Source: Planctomycetaceae bacterium
GTDB taxonomy: Bacteria > Planctomycetota > Planctomycetia > Pirellulales > UBA1268
NCBI GenBank assembly: GCA_902629495.1
Contig: CACORA010000002.1
Coordinates: forward strand, 44,821 to 108,820
Length of the DNA: 64,000 bases
Reading direction: 5' to 3'
Positions within the stretch are counted from its first letter, which is position 1. Each line of letters starts with the position of its first letter. Shown here piece after piece: positions 53,549 through 63,205 of the stretch. The notes under the pieces were generated by a model, which was given only the letters and a program-made list of their open reading frames with translations, ran no database searches and was not told where the DNA came from. The position numbers were made by a program, and so were the translations under genes.

Positions 53549-56500
53549 TTACTTTCGAATACTGCCGGTAGCTTCAGCACGGGATGCAAGATCAGCAAAG
53601 CTTTGTGCCTGTGCGTCGTCACCCTCTTCGGCATACATGGTCGAAAGGTTGCCATAGGCGACTGCCAATGCCTGCTCGTCGAGTTGTTCGCTGGCGACAG
53701 CCTCTACCATCAACTCAACACCCTTCCGGTTGATCGCAAGGGCATCTTCGCGGCGGTCGATTTGCCAGTATGAGATTGCCATGCTGACAAGCGACTCACC
53801 CAGTTGACCGATTTCTCCCTCTCCTCGAAATGTTTGATTACTTTCCCACATGGGAAGAGCCTTATCAAACCACGTCACTGCTGTCGCGTGGTCACCTTTT
53901 TGAAGGCTGTACAGAATACCGATCTGAAACAAAAGACTTCCGAATTTTTTCCGATCGCTATTTGTCAGCTGCCGAAACTCAGATCCTCGTTCAAGATAGG
54001 CTGCAGTGAGTGTTGTATTCTCAAGCATGTCTGATGCATCACCTCGCTTTTGAGTTGCAACAAGTGCATCAGAAAGACCCTCACCAACTTCCCAGTCAAT
54101 CTGACGACGTCGCCACGGATCAGACACGGAGTCATCAAGTTTGCTTCGAACCTGCAGGAGGCGTTTCACCCATGGAAGAGGATCAAACGTCTCTGTCGAA
54201 CCTGCAGCGACAGACAGTGCGCCTCGACACATTTGGAGCTCCAAGGTGTGCTTTTCCAAATCATCAGTAATCTGTGCTTCGTTGATGATTTTTTCAGTGC
54301 GACTAATCCACTTGGGAATCACGCGGCTCTTTTGCTGCCAGGTCCCCTTGGCAATAGCGAGCGCTGTGCCAAGATGGGCATCAAGAAGGACGTCACGGGC
54401 AGCGTTTCTGGCTGGAATGGATTTTATGGTGAGCAGACCACTGGCTGTACGAATGGCTTCTGAAAAATGTTGCACGACATCCTGATAGTCAGGCTCTGGA
54501 GATACCAGTTCAATACGGGCGAGCATCCGTTCTGCCTGCGCGAAAACGAGTGGAGATGTTTTTGGTTGATCACGAACAGCCTCCACCTTTTCTTTTGCCG
54601 CTTCTGTCTGTTCAAGTGCCATTAAAACACTGGCATGCTTGAGACGTGTCCAGATGTCATCGGGATCAATAGCCTCAGCCTGAGTCGCCAGCGTCAGAGC
54701 GTCATCCCATTTTCCCTGTTCGCATCGCAGAGCCAGCAGCAGGCGCAAGGCTCTTAAGTGTGTGCTATCGATCTTAATGGCGTATTGAAGATCAGCTGTT
54801 GCAAACGCGGAGTTTGACGAAAGCTCACCTTCAGCTCGCAGAACAAATGATTCTGGATCGAGAGGTTCCAGGATGACTGCTTGGGCCAACTGGGATTCAG
54901 GATCGATACTAAAAATAACCCCTCGTTCGGGATAAACCTCTCCAATAGAATTCCCTGCCTCATCGAGCACGGATACTGTTCGAATGTCACTGATTTCCAG
55001 TGATTCTGCCAGTTGAGCTGTTTCTGTTGGTTCAGCCAGCTTTATGAGGATGGACCCTACGGACTCTCCGTCGATGACAACCTCAATGCCTTCAAAAGGC
55101 TCAATATTCCATAACAGTCCTGTGGATCCATCATCACGTGTAAATGGTTCACCTTTTCCCCATGAGGCCTCTAATTCCTCACGAGTACTTTTGCCAGGGT
55201 ATATGCCACGAAAACTTGCTGGATCAATGGCAAGTGTCGGAGTCTGGTCAGGGGGTTCCGCGACTGGTCGAGCGAGTGCGGGAACATCGCTTGATGGTGG
55301 AATTTCCCTCGGCGGATTATCAGTAGCAACACTTGTTTCAGTGGGAGTTTCTTCTCCAACGTCTGGTGATGTCAGGTTTTCGTTCGAGGATGCGATTGAA
55401 GCGTCTTCTTCAGAAGAGTCTTCTATCATGTTTTCAGAGCCGTCAGCTGTTTCAGAAGGCGTGACAGGGACCTGTTCTGCAACACTCGAAGTATCAGGAG
55501 TGTCTTCTGGCTTCTCTTCTGAGGGGATCGTTTCTCCAGCCAGATTGTTTTCAGGATCTGCTGTGATTTCTGATTCTGGGTTGGTTGGTGGTTGGCTCAA
55601 TACGATTTCAGGATCAACGGTACTGTTATCTTCTGCACTGATCTCCTGCTGAGGAGATGGCTTTGCTGGAAGATACAACGGTTCTCCGATATCAGCCTGT
55701 TGAGCCCATGAAGCAATCGGTGCCGATTCTTCAGATGTTGTAGTGTTCGACAGATCAGATGTCTCTATCTCTGACATTGGACTGGGCTCAGAATCAGCTT
55801 GGGCGACCTCGGTGAACGTAGAATTTTCAGATTGCAGTTGTTCTTCTTGTAGAGACGTCGATACTTGTTGAGGGGTGGTTTCGGTTGATTCAGGGAATTT
55901 GGCATCAGGAGATGTATCCTCTGAACTCACTGTTTGCTGAGATTCAGACACGGCATTTATTTCAGGCTCATCTTCTGTTGAGTTCGTAGTGAGTTCACCC
56001 TCACTCGTGTCATTCTTCATAGACTGAGTGTCAACGGATTCTTCTTCGACAGTCTTTTCCTCAGTACGATCAACGCTGGTCAGGGACTCAGCAGAAGCTG
56101 TCTGATCATTCGAAAGCATGTCACTTGTACTTTCGGCTGCAGCGGTTCCAGATGCGAGGACACTGTCTTCAGGACCAAGTTTTTCCTGTTTGGACACGGT
56201 TGGATGATCAACATCAATATCTGGCTTTGGTCCAGCGGATTCTCCCGGCACAAGATCTGCCCATCCGGCGGTAAGCAGTGCATGAGAATCAAGCGTTGAG
56301 GTGTCTCGAGAACGCACTAACGCTCGACCAGGTTTGCCTTCAGCAGTGGCAGGCGGTGTGTCGGGAATGTCTAGGTCTGTTGCGTTATGAGAAACTTCGA
56401 GTGGTGAAGCTTGAGGATCCGTTACCAACGTGGCTGGAGCTTGAGGAGCCACGGGTGCGTCTCCTGATACCCGAGGTTTGGTCACTGGTTGAGACTGTTT

Positions 56501-56683
56501 TGTACTTTTCTTCCCATACGACTGCAGCCAGCTTGGCTGCCGCATCAACTGCGATGATTTGAGGGCCGGGGTTGTTTGTTTTTTTGAATTTGAGCGCGAG
56601 CATCCAGATGAGCCAAATCCGATTACAATTGCCTGCAGGACGATACCAATGACTACCACCCTTGAGTACTGCTGCATGGCCAC
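53549..56683 (-). CDS. Long Ser/Thr/Glu-rich exported protein with C-terminal TPR-like repeats
   Basis: A 1044-residue protein. The N-terminus is hydrophobic and ends in GSSGCSRS, a possible lipobox. Residues about 40-520 are a low-complexity, acidic, Ser/Thr/Glu/Pro-rich linker. A folded segment follows (residues about 520-630; YPGKSTREELEASWGKGEP, then a beta-rich part). The rest is helical, with TPR-like units (LALRCEQGKWDDALTLATQA, AYGNLSTMYAEEGDDAQAQS). The linker probably spans the periplasm or cell wall, presenting the repeats as an interaction platform. The role is unknown. Confidence 0.7.
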   Translation of the reverse strand: MAMQQYSRVVVIGIVLQAIVIGFGSSGCSRSNSKKQTTPALKSSQLMRQPSWLQSYGKKSTKQSQPVTKPRVSGDAPVAPQAPATLVTDPQASPLEVSHNATDLDIPDTPPATAEGKPGRALVRSRDTSTLDSHALLTAGWADLVPGESAGPKPDIDVDHPTVSKQEKLGPEDSVLASGTAAAESTSDMLSNDQTASAESLTSVDRTEEKTVEEESVDTQSMKNDTSEGELTTNSTEDEPEINAVSESQQTVSSEDTSPDAKFPESTETTPQQVSTSLQEEQLQSENSTFTEVAQADSEPSPMSEIETSDLSNTTTSEESAPIASWAQQADIGEPLYLPAKPSPQQEISAEDNSTVDPEIVLSQPPTNPESEITADPENNLAGETIPSEEKPEDTPDTSSVAEQVPVTPSETADGSENMIEDSSEEDASIASSNENLTSPDVGEETPTETSVATDNPPREIPPSSDVPALARPVAEPPDQTPTLAIDPASFRGIYPGKSTREELEASWGKGEPFTRDDGSTGLLWNIEPFEGIEVVIDGESVGSILIKLAEPTETAQLAESLEISDIRTVSVLDEAGNSIGEVYPERGVIFSIDPESQLAQAVILEPLDPESFVLRAEGELSSNSAFATADLQYAIKIDSTHLRALRLLLALRCEQGKWDDALTLATQAEAIDPDDIWTRLKHASVLMALEQTEAAKEKVEAVRDQPKTSPLVFAQAERMLARIELVSPEPDYQDVVQHFSEAIRTASGLLTIKSIPARNAARDVLLDAHLGTALAIAKGTWQQKSRVIPKWISRTEKIINEAQITDDLEKHTLELQMCRGALSVAAGSTETFDPLPWVKRLLQVRSKLDDSVSDPWRRRQIDWEVGEGLSDALVATQKRGDASDMLENTTLTAAYLERGSEFRQLTNSDRKKFGSLLFQIGILYSLQKGDHATAVTWFDKALPMWESNQTFRGEGEIGQLGESLVSMAISYWQIDRREDALAINRKGVELMVEAVASEQLDEQALAVAYGNLSTMYAEEGDDAQAQSFADLASRAEATGSIRK

Positions 56684-56854
56684 GACAACTTCTCCTTCCG
56701 TCTGCGGACAAAGGGTAATCGCTTACGGTCTACCCCGATATGAAGCGGACACTAGGCTTCCTTGCCTCAGCGATCTAGATCAAATTCATTCGAGATATCT
56801 GGCTTCGCTTCCTTACCTAAACTTCCAAGAGACCCACAACACACGTTCTTAGGC

Positions 56855-58279
56855 ATGCAGAAAACATCAAAATACCATGTGGCGATTTTGGGTGGCGGTC
56901 TTGCTGGACTTTCTTCCGCAGAGGACTTGCTACGACGTGCTGGTGATCAGGTCACAGTGACAGTCATCGATGCTGGCAAGCAACCAGGGGGGGTGATTCG
57001 TACGAAGTATCATGATGGTTGGGTCACCGAAGGTTCCGCGGACAGTTTTCTTGCAGTTCGCCCAGAAGGAATCGAGTTGGTGAAGCGCCTTGGGTTGGAA
57101 GATGACATTATCAGTGTTGCAGATCCAGTACGACGAGCCCTTATTCTTCACAAGGGCCAACTCATTCCGATTCCAGCAGGGTTTCGTCTGCTCGCCCCAG
57201 GTCAGATTCGAAGTATCCTCCGTACACCAGCCCTCTCCCTTGCTGGCAAGCTCAGAGTGTTGTGTGAACCCTTGATATCAAAAAGCAACGGTGATGATGA
57301 ATCACTTGAGCATTTTGCGACCCGTAGGCTGGGTCGAGAAGCATTTGAACAACTTGTCCAACCACTTGTTGCCGGTATCTGGACAGCGGATCCAATGCGT
57401 TTGAGTATGGCAGCCGCCTGCCCGGACTTTCTCGCAATGGAGCAGGAGCACGGCAGTTTGTTTATGGGTGAACGCGCTCGTTTGAAACAATCTCCTCGTG
57501 GACAGGCTGCCAGTGGTGCACGGTATGGTCAGTTTGTCAGTTTGTCCAAAGGTATGGAGACGCTTCCCTTAAGACTGACAGAGTATGTGCAAGCATCTGG
57601 AGCAGAATTTATTCAGGAACAAATCACAAATCTCCAGTATTCGCGCGGCAGATGGCAGGTTGTATTGGATCGCCATTCACCGCTGGAAGCTGATGCAGTT
57701 ATTGTGGCATTGCCTGCACCCAAGGCAGCACAGATATTGAGAAGTGCATGCCCTGCAGTAGCGTCTGACCTCGACGAAATTGAATATGCAGGGTCAGCCG
57801 TTGTATCGCTCGGTTATGAGAAAACATGTATTGCTCACCCTCTTAATGCAGCAGGCCTTGTGATACCACGATCTGAAGGTCGCAGCATTCTTGCCATCAG
57901 TTTTCTGAGTTCCAAGTTTCCCGGTCGTGCACCGGATGGCCATGCACTGATCCGAGTGTTTGTGGGCGGAGCACTTGACCCTGAAGCATCCACGCTTGAC
58001 GACAGTGTTCTTCTTGAACGTGTGCAACGGGAAGCAGCAGACATTCTTGGTATTCAGGGTGTACCAAAACTGTCACAGATTAATCGGTGGCACACGTCCA
58101 TGCCACAATATCACGTTGGGCATGTGGAACGAGTGAGGTCTCTCTTTTCCAGGGTGTCTGCAATTTCGCATTTTGCCTTGGCCGGGGCAGCCTATAGCGG
58201 TGTGGGTATACCACAAGTGATTGCATCTGGACAGCAAGCCGCACGAGACGTGCTCGAATCAAAGAACAAAGAAAGCTAA
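56855..58279 (+). CDS. hemY: Protoporphyrinogen oxidase, HemY type
   Basis: A protein of about 474 residues that oxidises protoporphyrinogen IX or coproporphyrinogen III in haem synthesis. The FAD-binding motif HVAILGGGLAGLSSAEDL is at the N-terminus, followed by QPGGVIRTKYHDGW and EGSADSFLAV. Later blocks are RRLGREAFEQLVQPLVAGIW and the C-terminal FALAGAAYSGVGIPQVIASGQ. I chose the ATG at 56855; a start at 56762 would add 31 residues before the first strand. It may be cytoplasmic or peripheral at the membrane. Confidence 0.92.
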   Translation: MQKTSKYHVAILGGGLAGLSSAEDLLRRAGDQVTVTVIDAGKQPGGVIRTKYHDGWVTEGSADSFLAVRPEGIELVKRLGLEDDIISVADPVRRALILHKGQLIPIPAGFRLLAPGQIRSILRTPALSLAGKLRVLCEPLISKSNGDDESLEHFATRRLGREAFEQLVQPLVAGIWTADPMRLSMAAACPDFLAMEQEHGSLFMGERARLKQSPRGQAASGARYGQFVSLSKGMETLPLRLTEYVQASGAEFIQEQITNLQYSRGRWQVVLDRHSPLEADAVIVALPAPKAAQILRSACPAVASDLDEIEYAGSAVVSLGYEKTCIAHPLNAAGLVIPRSEGRSILAISFLSSKFPGRAPDGHALIRVFVGGALDPEASTLDDSVLLERVQREAADILGIQGVPKLSQINRWHTSMPQYHVGHVERVRSLFSRVSAISHFALAGAAYSGVGIPQVIASGQQAARDVLESKNKES

Positions 58280-58286
58280 GAAATAG

Positions 58287-58502
58287 TTATTTCTTTTCAC
58301 CATCAGCTGAGTCGTCAGCCTTGGCCTTCTTCTTTTTCTTCATCGACATTTTGAAGACTCGAACCTTTGGTAGACCGATAGGGCTTTGGCCATCCTGCCA
58401 GCGTTCCAATTCTTTGAGTTTGGTTATCCGCTCTGCACGTGACAGAACACCACGGGCACCACTTGAACCTTTGCGAATACGAAGACTTTTGTCCATCGTC
58501 AT
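58287..58502 (-). CDS. Small basic protein of the planctomycete/verrucomicrobial type
   Basis: A 71-residue basic protein starting MTMDKSLRIRKG, with ATG at 58502 and GAGG about 10 bases upstream. The middle (RGVLSRAERITKLKELERW, then LPKVRVFK) and the Lys-rich tail match a short family conserved in planctomycetes, verrucomicrobia and chlamydiae that is thought to be ribosome- or RNA-associated. A longer start at 58550 adds 16 residues without similarity. It is convergent with hemY, 7 bases apart. Confidence 0.82.
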   Translation of the reverse strand: MTMDKSLRIRKGSSGARGVLSRAERITKLKELERWQDGQSPIGLPKVRVFKMSMKKKKKAKADDSADGEKK

Positions 58503-58592
58503 GGAAACATACCTCAGGTCATCCAAAACATAATCTCTCAACAAGTACACACATTACGATGCTTCGTCGCTTGCTTCAAGGGAGCCTTGTTA

Positions 58593-59453
58593 TCACGCTT
58601 CGACGGAGGCGATCATTTGTAGAAAAGCCTCAGTAGAAGGGGGGCGATCTGCTGGATCCGGTTCCAAACAGGCCATAATGGCACAAGCCAGTTTTTCTGG
58701 AATATCCGGACATCCTTCACGAATGTCCAGCGGGGGAGAATCGTGTGAAAGGGCTGCTCGCCCCGTATTTCCTCGAGGCCACGGTAGCCCCAACGTACAG
58801 ATTTCAAATGCCGAGATGCCAAAAGAAAAAATATCAATACGTTTATCAAAGTGTCGTCTGCGGACAACTTCTGGAGCCATATAGTTTGGAGTGCCCGTGC
58901 GATTACCAGGCTGCAGGAATGCAGGCTTGTCAGGTACCGAAAGTCCAAAGTCAAATATCTTAAGAGTGTCTTCTGGTGTGACAAGGAAGTTGCGTGGACA
59001 AATATCCCGGTGAACGAAACCAGCAGCATGAACAGTATCAATGGCTTCTGCTGCTTGTCGAATGAAACGAAGGCGCTTTGACGCTTCAATTTGTTTCTTT
59101 GAAGAAATCATGACATGAAGGAGCCGGCCTTCAATAAACTCTTCAACAATAAATAAACCTCCATCACGAGTTGTGCCCCAATCAAGTGTCTGGACAACAT
59201 GAGTGCCCTTAATGGCGAGGCCAATGTCACCCTCATTGGGCTTTCCAAGTTGCTGATACCTGCGTTCGATTGGGCCAGCCTTGGCCATATCGACTACTTT
59301 GAGTCCAACAATATCGTTAGTTTGACGATCTCGTACCTTGTAGAAAGTAGACATGGTGCCGGACGTGTTTTCGTGGATTTTTTCATAACGTCTCCACAAG
59401 TCGACTTTCGACTTTCGGCTTCCAAAAAAATTGAACAGGTCAGCAAATCCCAT
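58593..59453 (-). CDS. Serine/threonine protein kinase
   Basis: A 286-residue Hanks-type kinase consisting almost only of the catalytic domain. The N-lobe Lys is in VGLKVVDM, the hinge is LFIVEEFIEGRLL, the catalytic loop is HRDICPRNFLV and the metal-binding motif is IFDFGLS. TPNYMAPEVVRRR is the activation-segment end. A glycine-rich loop is degenerate (ENTSGTMSTFYKV). There is no membrane span or sensor domain, unlike most planctomycete kinases. A 56-residue coiled-coil protein gene ends one base upstream, so the two are probably co-translated. Confidence 0.9.
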   Translation of the reverse strand: MGFADLFNFFGSRKSKVDLWRRYEKIHENTSGTMSTFYKVRDRQTNDIVGLKVVDMAKAGPIERRYQQLGKPNEGDIGLAIKGTHVVQTLDWGTTRDGGLFIVEEFIEGRLLHVMISSKKQIEASKRLRFIRQAAEAIDTVHAAGFVHRDICPRNFLVTPEDTLKIFDFGLSVPDKPAFLQPGNRTGTPNYMAPEVVRRRHFDKRIDIFSFGISAFEICTLGLPWPRGNTGRAALSHDSPPLDIREGCPDIPEKLACAIMACLEPDPADRPPSTEAFLQMIASVEA

Positions 59454-59454
59454 C

Positions 59455-59625
59455 TCAAGGCTTCTTTAGATTTGCCAGCTCGGCATGAGCTGCCGCCAAC
59501 GCTTGCTCAAGTCGTGGAACTTCAGCTGGATCGTCGGGTTGTTTTTTGGCCCCAGCTAACTGCTGCTGCAGTTTTGAAATCTTCTGGTGCAGCACATCCA
59601 TGCGTTTTTTATCTTTTTTTCCCAT
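59455..59625 (-). CDS. Tiny coiled-coil protein coupled to the kinase
   Basis: A 56-residue frame starting MGKKDKKRMDVLHQK. Two helical stretches (ISKLQQQLAGAKK and EVPRLEQALAAAHAELANLKK) have heptad-like spacing of leucines and alanines. Its stop TGA is one base from the kinase ATG. The tight junction argues for a real gene and for co-expression with the kinase, perhaps as a partner or substrate. Confidence 0.62.
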   Translation of the reverse strand: MGKKDKKRMDVLHQKISKLQQQLAGAKKQPDDPAEVPRLEQALAAAHAELANLKKP

Positions 59626-59670
59626 AATGTCATTTGATGATCGAGATGATCAAGGTTTGAGATAGTGGCG

Positions 59671-60363
59671 TTACTCAGGAGTCGGTTCTGCGTTCGTTTC
59701 CTCTGGTGTTGATTCTAATGGAGCGTCTGCTTCTTTAACGTCATCCGTATCGGCACCAGGGAGAATCAGTTCTTGTTCTTGATTACGAAAACTTGAGCCC
59801 GCTTCTCCATCTTGGTATCGAGCCGGGGGTGCTTCGTCACGGTTGTCGGTTTCATCCATGGAAACGCCGCCATCATCTGGAATGACGTTTGGACCAGTGT
59901 GAAGCTGTCGCATACATCCTGAGATGATCACAATACCAATGGCCATTCCAAGTGTTATCGTAAGCCAGGTTGATCGATTGTCTCGGATCCACTGTGTGCC
60001 ATGGCTGCGCCCCATAAGACCACTCGAAAAATAGAAGACACCCATGGCAAGCAGAAACTTTACGCCAAAGAGTGCGTGATAGCTGGTTTGCTGCATCCAT
60101 GTTCCACCGGCCCAGCCTTGTTCTTTTACAAGCCTGTTGAAAAGAAGAAAATTGGCCAGTCCGCTCACCAGCAAAAGAGTAATCGACAGAATCACCAACG
60201 GTAGCCATCGTCGACGAATCGATTCATGAATGCGTGCTCGAGTTTCTTCATCAAAGTCAGCAAGCGCTGGAAGGAGGCCGAAGCGAGCAAAAGCAAGTCC
60301 GCCGATAGCTAGAACGGCGCCAACGAGGTGAGCCCATCGAAGAAGGAGTGATATTGGATCCAT
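59671..60363 (-). CDS. Four-span membrane protein with acidic tail
   Basis: A 230-residue protein. Four hydrophobic spans (LLLRWAHLVGAVLAIGGLAF, LVILSITLLLVSGLANFLLF, FGVKFLLAMGVFYFSSGLM and ITLGMAIGIVIISGCM) make up residues 1-155. The first span's RWAHLVGAV pattern recalls CopD-like or DUF4149-like membrane proteins. The remaining 75 residues are acidic and probably disordered. It lies upstream of the coiled-coil and kinase genes on the same strand. Confidence 0.72.
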   Translation of the reverse strand: MDPISLLLRWAHLVGAVLAIGGLAFARFGLLPALADFDEETRARIHESIRRRWLPLVILSITLLLVSGLANFLLFNRLVKEQGWAGGTWMQQTSYHALFGVKFLLAMGVFYFSSGLMGRSHGTQWIRDNRSTWLTITLGMAIGIVIISGCMRQLHTGPNVIPDDGGVSMDETDNRDEAPPARYQDGEAGSSFRNQEQELILPGADTDDVKEADAPLESTPEETNAEPTPE

Positions 60364-60471
60364 CGAAAAAGTCCCAAAATGAGGATAATTCTACGAGATG
60401 ATACTCAATGAATCCATCCTGCCCAAGTGAATCAACTCCACGTTGTGAAGAATGTGGGGTAGAGTGGTGAC

Positions 60472-60993
60472 ATGAATTACCAATTTTCTGAACAAGAGCC
60501 TCCCGAGCTCGAGGAAACGTTTTTTGGCCAGCAGACCCACGATCGGTGGATGCGGCTTGCGATTGAGGAGGCTCGGGTAGCTGCTGAAGCTGATGAAGTT
60601 CCAGTTGGTGCGGTTGTGGTATCAGCTGGCAGAATTGTTGCGAGTGCACATAACCAACGCGAACAGTTGGCGGATCCAACCGCTCACGCTGAGATGATAG
60701 CTCTCACGCAGGCAGCTGCTCATCTTGGGAGTTGGCGGCTTGAAGGATGCACTCTGTATGTCACGCTGGAGCCATGCCCAATGTGTGCCGGAGCCATTCT
60801 TCAGGCACGTGTTCCAAATGTCGTATGGGGGGCAGCTGACCCCAAGGCTGGTGCTGTTGCATCACTCTACAAGCTTTTTGATGATGAACGTCTCAATCAT
60901 CGAGTTCATCACATTGGTGGAGTGTTGGCTGAAGAATGCAGCAGAATGCTTACGGAATTTTTTCAGTCAAAACGTCAACAGCAAAAACGCTGA
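60472..60993 (+). CDS. tadA: tRNA-specific adenosine deaminase
   Basis: A 173-residue TadA that converts A34 to inosine in tRNA-Arg(ACG). The zinc site is complete: TAHAEMIAL gives the His and catalytic Glu, and PCPMCAGAI gives the two Cys. The N-terminal [21 protein letters not shown] block is typical. Length is normal. It is convergent with citrate synthase, 10 bases apart. Confidence 0.94.
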   Translation: MNYQFSEQEPPELEETFFGQQTHDRWMRLAIEEARVAAEADEVPVGAVVVSAGRIVASAHNQREQLADPTAHAEMIALTQAAAHLGSWRLEGCTLYVTLEPCPMCAGAILQARVPNVVWGAADPKAGAVASLYKLFDDERLNHRVHHIGGVLAEECSRMLTEFFQSKRQQQKR

Positions 60994-61003
60994 CGGTCGT
61001 TGA

Positions 61004-62347
61004 CTATGTTCTGTCAGCGATGGGTACAAACTCACGGAGTGTTTCACCTGTGTACACTTGCCGAGGTCGGCAGATTTTCTTGGTAGGTGAATGGTGCATC
61101 TCAATCCAATGGGCGATCCAACCAGCTAAGCGACCCATGGTAAAGAGCACTGTGAACATCTGCACAGGGATTCCCATTGCTCGGTAGATCACACCAGAGT
61201 AGAAATCCACATTTGGATACAACTTGCGTTCAATAAAATACTCGTCAGCTAAGGCAACTTCTTCAAGTTGCTGAGCAATGTCAAAGATTGGATCTCGTCT
61301 CGACAGTTTTTCAAGAAGTCGGTCGCATGTGGCCTTAATGAGTTTGGCACGAGGGTCATAATTTTTGTACACACGGTGCCCAAAACCCATTAAGCGAAAA
61401 CCAGAATCTTTTCGTTTTGCGAGATCAACATATTTCTTTACGTTTCCGCCATCCGCAACGATTTGTTCGAGCATTTCTACGCATGCTTGATTGGCACCAC
61501 CGTGAAGTGGACCCCATAAGGCAGAAATTCCGGCTGAGATACTAGCGAAAAGGTTTGCATCACTGGAGCCGACCATACGCACCGTTGATGTGGAGCAATT
61601 CTGTTCATGATCAGCATGAACAATGAGTAACATATCAAGTGCTTTTGCAAAATCAGGATCTACTTGATACTCCTCACATGGTACGGCAAACATCATCTGC
61701 AAAAAGTTTTCGCAATAGCCAAGATCATTTCGGGGATACATAAGTGGCTGACCAACAGACTTTTTATAGCTGTAGGCAGCAATTGTCGGAAGTTTTGCAA
61801 GGAGCCTGTGCACGCCGACTTCAACCTGCTGAGGATCGCGAGGATCAAGAGAGTCTTGGTAAAAGGTTGAAAGAGCTCCGACAACACTCCCTACAATCGC
61901 CATTGGATGAGCATCTCGAGGGAAGCCATTATAAAAACTGCGCATCTCCTCATGGATCATGGTGTGAAGCGATAACGAATTACGAAAATCTTCAATTTCA
62001 TCTGCAGTTGGAAGTTTTCCGTAAATCAAAAGGTACGCAACCTCGACATAGTCTGCCTTCGAGGCAAGGTCTTCGATGGGATATCCACGGTAGCGGAGGA
62101 TTCCCTGCTCACCATCGAGATAGGTAATGGCACTCGTGGTTGAACCCGTGTTTACATATCCCTCATCAAGCGTAATTGTGTTCGTTGAAGAACGCAGTCG
62201 TGAAATATCGAGCGCCCGCTCGCCTTCGGTTCCCTCAATGATAGGGACCTCTGATACTTCGCCATCGACCTCGAGACGAGCCGTACCATCAGACTTGGTG
62301 CCTGGCCAAGGAGGCGTCGCCGTCTGTTTGGTTGTTGGGGCACTCAT
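61004..62347 (-). CDS. gltA: Citrate synthase
   Basis: A 447-residue type II citrate synthase that condenses acetyl-CoA and oxaloacetate at the entry to the TCA cycle. The catalytic His blocks are LWGPLHGGANQ and GFGHRVYKNYDPR, and the catalytic Asp is in YPNVDFYSGVIYRAMG. The N-terminal beta-rich extension (residues 1-60) is typical of the hexameric type. The gene has its own start 86 bases from the divergent secreted-protein gene. Confidence 0.96.
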   Translation of the reverse strand: MSAPTTKQTATPPWPGTKSDGTARLEVDGEVSEVPIIEGTEGERALDISRLRSSTNTITLDEGYVNTGSTTSAITYLDGEQGILRYRGYPIEDLASKADYVEVAYLLIYGKLPTADEIEDFRNSLSLHTMIHEEMRSFYNGFPRDAHPMAIVGSVVGALSTFYQDSLDPRDPQQVEVGVHRLLAKLPTIAAYSYKKSVGQPLMYPRNDLGYCENFLQMMFAVPCEEYQVDPDFAKALDMLLIVHADHEQNCSTSTVRMVGSSDANLFASISAGISALWGPLHGGANQACVEMLEQIVADGGNVKKYVDLAKRKDSGFRLMGFGHRVYKNYDPRAKLIKATCDRLLEKLSRRDPIFDIAQQLEEVALADEYFIERKLYPNVDFYSGVIYRAMGIPVQMFTVLFTMGRLAGWIAHWIEMHHSPTKKICRPRQVYTGETLREFVPIADRT

Positions 62348-62433
62348 GCACAGTTCCTTGAAATTGTGGTCAAATCAGACCGAAGAAAGCCCAGTCTAGC
62401 CATCGGAGAAGCCATCGGCAACGATGAAGCGTC

Positions 62434-63201
62434 ATGAGCGGGCTGGTAGTTCTTCTTCTCGTTGCAGTGACGTCAGGCGACGCGTCTTCGTCCCTGCCTT
62501 GTAGCGCAGGGTGGACCGCAACCAGACACATTTCTTCACCCCACGCAACGCAGGCGGCAGCAGCGGATACTGGGCATGTCTATGCCATTTCAAATACAAC
62601 GATAGCGAAATACAACAGGGAGTCCGGTCAACTGGTCTCCACGGCAACAACAGACGACACGCAGCATCTCAATAGTGGTTTTTTCCATGATGGAAAGTTG
62701 TGGTGTGCTCATTCTAATTACCCTGCAATGCCACACGAGTCAGATATCCGGGTATATGATCCTGAGGAAAATACACTCAGCGTGTACCATGTGTTTTCTG
62801 AACCTCCAGGAAGTCTGGTGTGGTGCATTGTCAAAGAGGGGCGGTGGTGGTGCTGCTTTGCGCATTACGGCGACGACAATCATCACACAGTACTAATAGA
62901 ATACGAGGCCGATGGTTTTGATCGTGAACGACAACGTTTTACATTTCCAGATGCGGTTATTGCAGATTGGGATGGCATGAGTGGCTCTGGTGGTATTTGG
63001 GATGGTGACTCACTGCTCGTGTCACATCATCATTTTCGAGTGCTCTATCGACTTCAAATTCCTGAGAAAGGAAGTACGTTGAGATTTATAGAGGCGCTTC
63101 ACTGTCCTTTTCCAGGCCAAGGATTTGCACGTGATCCTGTGACGGATGGGCTCGTTGGTATCGATCGCTACCGTCGAGCAATTGTGTACGCTGAAAAGTA
63201 G
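62434..63201 (+). CDS. Exported propeller-like protein, function unknown
   Basis: A 255-residue protein with a short signal peptide (MSGLVVLLLVAVTSGDASSS). The body has repeated short strands ending in aromatic residues (TGHVYAISNTTIAKYNRES, GFFHDGKLWCAHSNYP, GSLVWCIVKEGRWWCCFAHY, GGIWDGDSLLVSHHHF), which suggest a beta-propeller. No catalytic residues are recognised. It ends 4 bases from the convergent peptidyl-prolyl isomerase gene. Confidence 0.6.
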   Translation: MSGLVVLLLVAVTSGDASSSLPCSAGWTATRHISSPHATQAAAADTGHVYAISNTTIAKYNRESGQLVSTATTDDTQHLNSGFFHDGKLWCAHSNYPAMPHESDIRVYDPEENTLSVYHVFSEPPGSLVWCIVKEGRWWCCFAHYGDDNHHTVLIEYEADGFDRERQRFTFPDAVIADWDGMSGSGGIWDGDSLLVSHHHFRVLYRLQIPEKGSTLRFIEALHCPFPGQGFARDPVTDGLVGIDRYRRAIVYAEK

Positions 63202-63205
63202 AAAA

